Assembly (NCBI GenBank): GCA_024234615.1
Contig: JACKNY010000003.1
Span: 62,001-126,000 of the forward strand
From: Pseudomonadales bacterium
GTDB lineage: Bacteria > Pseudomonadota > Gammaproteobacteria > Pseudomonadales > IMCC2047
Direction of reading: 5' to 3'
DNA: 64,000 bases
The position numbers were made by a program, and so were the translations under genes. The notes under the pieces are model-generated. The model was given only the letters and a program-made list of their open reading frames with translations, did no database searches and was not told the DNA's origin. Shown here piece by piece: positions 60,943 through 64,000 of the stretch (its first letter is position 1; the number at the start of each line of letters is the position of its first letter).

Positions 60943-61839
60943 ATGGCATTCACCACAGCAGACATCAGAGGCTCCATCCCTCCAGTCATTACCCCCTTCA
61001 AGAACGGCGAAGTCGACTACGTGACTTACGCCAACTTGATTGAGTACCAGATTAAAAACGGCACACACGGCATATTGGTGAATGGCACCACGGCCGAGCC
61101 ATCCACGCTAACCACCGACGAGCGCAATCAGCTGGTGGACGTTGCCGTAAAAACCGTGAACGGCCGCGTGCCCATTGTCGCCGCCACCGGGTCACAGTCT
61201 TTATGGGAAAGCAAAATACTGACCGAATACGCCGCCAAGGCCGGTGTCGACGCGCTATTGATCGTCACCCCTTATTACATCAAACCGCCACAGCGCGGCT
61301 TGGTTGATTATTACAAAGAAGTGACGAAGGACATTAAGACACCCTGGATGATTTACCATATCCCCGGCCGCACCGGCGTGGTCATGGCCGTTGAATCACT
61401 CAAGCAACTGAGGAATTCATGCCCTAATTTTATCGGCATGAAGCAGGCCTATAATGACCTTGGCATGGTGTCGGAATGTTTAACTGAGTTGGGGTCGGAC
61501 TTTAAAATTTTTGTCGGCCTCGAAGAGCTCAGCTTCCCCATGATGGCGGTTGGCGCCTGTGGCTTGATGAATGCGGTCGGCAATCTTTGTCCAAAACCTC
61601 TCAGCGAAATGTGCGAGGCGGTGTGGGCAAATGACCTCAACAAAGGGCGCGAACTGCACCAGCAATTATTGACCATTAATCAGTCAATCTTTTACGAAAC
61701 CAATCCCATCCCGATGAAATATATGATGAAACGCATGGGGCTGATTAGCGCCAACGAACACCGTTTACCCATGTCACCGGCAACTCCGGAGCTAGAACGC
61801 AGGCTCGATATCGTCTTGCAAAACACAGGGCTTATTTAA
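60943..61839 (+). CDS. DapA/NAL-family class I aldolase of the hpa cluster
   Basis: A 298-residue class I (Schiff-base) aldolase of the DapA/N-acetylneuraminate lyase superfamily. The substrate carboxylate loop is VNGTTAEPSTLT, the Tyr is in IYHIPGRTGVV, and the lysine that forms the Schiff base is in FIGMKQAYNDL (about residue 167). ATG 60943 follows AAGGAG. Being the first gene of an operon with hpaG and hpaR, it is probably the 4-hydroxy-2-oxoheptanedioate aldolase or a related lyase, not lysine biosynthetic DapA. The usual HpaI is a class II HpcH/HpaI enzyme of different fold, so this would be a replacement. This role is inferred. Confidence 0.8.
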   Translation: MAFTTADIRGSIPPVITPFKNGEVDYVTYANLIEYQIKNGTHGILVNGTTAEPSTLTTDERNQLVDVAVKTVNGRVPIVAATGSQSLWESKILTEYAAKAGVDALLIVTPYYIKPPQRGLVDYYKEVTKDIKTPWMIYHIPGRTGVVMAVESLKQLRNSCPNFIGMKQAYNDLGMVSECLTELGSDFKIFVGLEELSFPMMAVGACGLMNAVGNLCPKPLSEMCEAVWANDLNKGRELHQQLLTINQSIFYETNPIPMKYMMKRMGLISANEHRLPMSPATPELERRLDIVLQNTGLI

Positions 61840-61840
61840 C

Positions 61841-62698
61841 ATGAAGTTCATTACTTATAGCCATCAGGGAAAAGCATCTTACGGCGTCATCAACGGTGGC
61901 GCCATTGTCGACCTAGGGCAGCGCCTGGGTGGCGACTTGCGTCAACTCATTAGCCGTGGCGACATGGAAAAAGCCATGGATTTGGTAGCCTCATCTAATG
62001 GCGATATTGCGCTGGCAGATGTCAGTTATCTGCCCACCATAGCCAATCCCGAAAAAATTATCTGTATCGGCGTCAACTATGCCAACCGCAACGCTGAGTA
62101 TCGCGACAACTCAGATGACCCGGATTACCCCAGCGTCTTTATGCGCACCCCTGACTCTTTGACAGGACACCAACAACCCTTGATTCGTCCGCCAGAATCT
62201 CCGCAGCTCGACTATGAAGGGGAAATCGTCATTGTGATAGGCAAAACAGGCCATCGTATTGCGGAAAAGGATGCGCTCAGCCATATCGCTGGTTTAACCA
62301 TCATGAATGAAGGCACCATCAGAGACTGGGTACGCCATGCAAAATTCAATGTCACCCAAGGTAAGAATTTTGTCCACTCCGGCTCGCTTGGCCCTTGGAT
62401 GGTTTCCGCCGATGAGTTTTCCAGCTACGAAAACCTCTGGGTTACTACCCGCGTCAATGGCGAGGTACGTCAGCACGATACCACCGCCAACCTGATGTTC
62501 CCCTTTGCTTACCTAATTAGTTACCTCTCAACATTCTTTGTTCTCAAACCAGGTGATATCATTTCGACCGGAACCCCTAACGGCGCTGGCGCTCGCTTTG
62601 ATCCACCCAAATACCTCGCTCCGGGAGATGTTGTCGAGGTTGAAGTACCCGGCATCGGCACGCTCAGCAACGGTATTACTGACGAGGATCAATCTTGA
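61841..62698 (+). CDS. hpaG: FAH-family isomerase/decarboxylase HpaG, single-domain form
   Basis: A 285-residue fumarylacetoacetate hydrolase-family protein. The C-terminal catalytic domain (about 70-280) has ICIGVNYANRNAEYRDNS, the metal-binding LDYEGEIVIVIGKTG, and ISTGTPNGAGA. E. coli HpaG is about 429 residues with two such domains, one decarboxylating and one isomerising; here only one FAH copy is present with a short N-terminal part. Either one protein does both steps or another copy lies elsewhere. One base after the aldolase gene. Confidence 0.88.
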   Translation: MKFITYSHQGKASYGVINGGAIVDLGQRLGGDLRQLISRGDMEKAMDLVASSNGDIALADVSYLPTIANPEKIICIGVNYANRNAEYRDNSDDPDYPSVFMRTPDSLTGHQQPLIRPPESPQLDYEGEIVIVIGKTGHRIAEKDALSHIAGLTIMNEGTIRDWVRHAKFNVTQGKNFVHSGSLGPWMVSADEFSSYENLWVTTRVNGEVRQHDTTANLMFPFAYLISYLSTFFVLKPGDIISTGTPNGAGARFDPPKYLAPGDVVEVEVPGIGTLSNGITDEDQS

Positions 62699-62703
62699 AT
62701 TCG

Positions 62704-63153
62704 ATGAATTTGCGTAAATTTCACCGCTCGCTACCGATGTCGCTGCTCAAAGCGCGCGAAGCGGTAATGCGTAAATTTTCTCCCTCGTTGAAGGAGCATA
62801 ATTTATCAGCGCAGCAATGGCGCGTCATTCGCATACTGGTGGAATCTGACAAACTCGAGATCACTGAATTAGCAGAAAAGTGTCACTTACTGATGCCGAG
62901 CATATCCCGGATTATTCAAAACCTGGAAAAGCGTCAGCTGATCAAGCGTGAAGCCGTTCCCGGAGACCAGCGCAGTTCAGCCATCGTGATTACCCCGCAG
63001 GGCAAAAAACTATTTGAACTGATCGCGCCGATTTCTGAAGAGCGCTATCAATACATCACTGAACGCTTTGGTTACGGTAAGCTAGAGCTGCTTTATGAAT
63101 TACTTGACGAACTCATCAACAAACTCGAAACAGAAGACGAGACTCCAAAATGA
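62704..63153 (+). CDS. hpaR: MarR-family regulator HpaR
   Basis: A 149-residue MarR-type repressor. LRKFHRSLPMSLLKAREAVM is typical of HpaR. The winged helix spans about 45-105 with ITELAEKCHLLMPSISRIIQ as recognition helix and REAVPGDQRSSAIVITPQG as wing. HpaR represses homoprotocatechuate genes and is released by pathway acids. The start may be TTG 62695 (overlapping hpaG) or ATG 62704. Likely binds the palindromes in 60729-60822. Confidence 0.92.
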   Translation: MNLRKFHRSLPMSLLKAREAVMRKFSPSLKEHNLSAQQWRVIRILVESDKLEITELAEKCHLLMPSISRIIQNLEKRQLIKREAVPGDQRSSAIVITPQGKKLFELIAPISEERYQYITERFGYGKLELLYELLDELINKLETEDETPK

Positions 63154-63313
63154 GAGCCTCCTAGCCAGACAATTGAGTCTAGTCCGCAAACTTATTTCAC
63201 CAACGACTGTCCTATCTGGCTGCTAAATTAATCTCAATTACCCGTCGCCCTGAGTAATTTCTGCTATGCTTTATTGGGCGTTTTACCAATATTATTTCAA
63301 GGAGCTTTAAGTA

Positions 63314-63955
63314 ATGAAAATATATAAAGCCTGCTTTATCATCGCTCTTGCGCTTATCACAGCGGCTTGCACCACTAATCCTTACACTGGTCAGCGTCAA
63401 GCCAGCAAGGCGGCAGTATACGGCGGCGGCGCTGCGGTACTGTGTGGACTTATCGGTGCCGCGGAATCCAGTAAGCGCGCTCGCAATGCGGCTTTAGGTT
63501 GCGGCGCTATTGGCGCTGGCGTCGGCGCCTATATGGATGTGCAAGAGGCTAAATTACGAGAAGAACTCGAAGGCACTGGGGTTGGCATTTCCCGTGAAGG
63601 CAACAATATCCGTTTGATTATGCCCGGCAATATCACTTTTGAAACAGACAACTACCATGTCAAAAGCAGCTTTTACCCGGTACTGAATTCTGTCAGTACG
63701 GTACTGACAAAATATTACGATACTACCCTTAAAATAACAGGGCATACAGATAGCACAGGCACGGCTGCGCATAATCAGGAACTGTCTGAAAAGCGCGCCC
63801 AAAGCGTCTCCGATTACCTAGCGAGCCAAGGCATTGCACGCCAGCGCCTCTATGCACAGGGAATGGGTAAATCACAACCCATCGCCGATAATGAGAGTCC
63901 CGCTGGCCGCGCCAAAAACCGTCGGGTTGAGCTCTATGTATTACCTAAGACTTAG
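63314..63955 (+). CDS. OmpA-family lipoprotein (YiaD-like)
   Basis: A 213-residue outer-membrane lipoprotein. The lipobox is LALITAAC (Cys 20). A glycine-zipper region (about 35-75, AVYGGGAAVLCGLIGAAES and GCGAIGAGVGAYMD) is followed by an OmpA-C peptidoglycan-binding domain (about 100-210). That domain includes TLKITGHTDSTGTAAHNQELSEKRAQ (in parts) and AGRAKNRRVELYV, with the diaminopimelate-contacting Asp and Arg. It resembles E. coli YiaD. ATG 63314 is preceded by AAGGAG. Confidence 0.9.
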   Translation: MKIYKACFIIALALITAACTTNPYTGQRQASKAAVYGGGAAVLCGLIGAAESSKRARNAALGCGAIGAGVGAYMDVQEAKLREELEGTGVGISREGNNIRLIMPGNITFETDNYHVKSSFYPVLNSVSTVLTKYYDTTLKITGHTDSTGTAAHNQELSEKRAQSVSDYLASQGIARQRLYAQGMGKSQPIADNESPAGRAKNRRVELYVLPKT

Positions 63956-64000
63956 CAGAGACTTTGCACTAGACGGATAGCCGATAGAGATGCCGACCAA

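Noticed and set aside
1..64000. CRISPR arrays, tRNA or rRNA genes, prophage or defence islands
   Set aside because: No regularly spaced repeats, no cloverleaf-like or rRNA sequence, and no phage or defence families were seen.

Overview
The window is about 64 kb of a chromosome from a free-living, motile or surface-attaching gammaproteobacterium, most likely an aerobic marine or aquatic lineage near Cellvibrionales, Pseudomonadales or Alteromonadales. The placement is an inference from gene content: the fabA-fabB pair, a Coq7-type ubiquinone hydroxylase, glnA-(DUF4124)-ntrBC with sigma54/NtrC sites, a complete MSHA type IV pilus locus, the secB-grxC-yibN / gpmI-envC-ctpA-yibQ neighbourhood, PilZ proteins and a homoprotocatechuate cluster. 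No rRNA, tRNA, CRISPR array or intact mobile element was seen. The only mobile DNA is a decayed IS110-family transposase at the left edge.

Layout. 1-560: IS110 remnant. 746-7021: accessory and housekeeping genes (tehB, NTF2-like, yajD, nfeD plus an SPFH protein, DUF4124, an FMN-dependent alpha-hydroxy-acid dehydrogenase, an AhpD-like protein, a GNAT). 7082-10704 (minus): a hit-DUF711-unknown gene set and a fused SpmA-SpmB membrane protein. 10824-14241: PilZ protein, coq7, a broken elaA-like acetyltransferase, pdxH, an OsmC-family gene and a fructosamine-kinase-like gene. 14332-14470: a free-standing promoter-to-terminator unit that looks like an unannotated small RNA. 14634-19589: a second PilZ-like gene, fabA-fabB, plsC, an orphan rfbD and ssb. 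19857-26065: uvrA, typA and a PP-loop/TusA-like pair. 26077-31211: the nitrogen-regulation block, where NtrC-type dyads and -24/-12 promoters precede both glnA and ntrBC.

31247-50359 (minus strand): an uninterrupted MSHA locus in the order mshI, I2, J, K, L, M, N, E, G, F, B, A, C, D, O, P, Q. It encodes the inner-membrane platform, a c-di-GMP-responsive extension ATPase, a secretin, the major and minor pilins and a 1760-residue secreted MshQ with a CUB domain and four LamG domains. A likely internal promoter and a hairpin flank the major pilin gene. With the two PilZ proteins, this suggests c-di-GMP control of surface attachment.

50628-57764: trmL, secB-grxC-yibN, gpmI-envC-ctpA-yibQ. 57754-63153: a divergent homoprotocatechuate (4-hydroxyphenylacetate meta-cleavage) cluster, with hpaE-hpaD-hpaF on minus and a DapA-type aldolase, a single-domain HpaG and HpaR on plus. 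The shared control region holds a tandem 24-bp repeat and a 25-bp palindrome. HpaH and the usual class II aldolase HpaI are absent; the DapA-type enzyme may replace HpaI. 63314-63955: an OmpA-family lipoprotein.

The most interesting non-textbook items are the candidate sRNA at 14366-14470, the PP-loop/TusA pair, the DapA-type aldolase in the hpa cluster, the mosaic MshQ, and the matched sigma54/NtrC architecture at glnA and ntrBC. None amounts to a clearly new defence or mobile system; I saw no evidence of one here.
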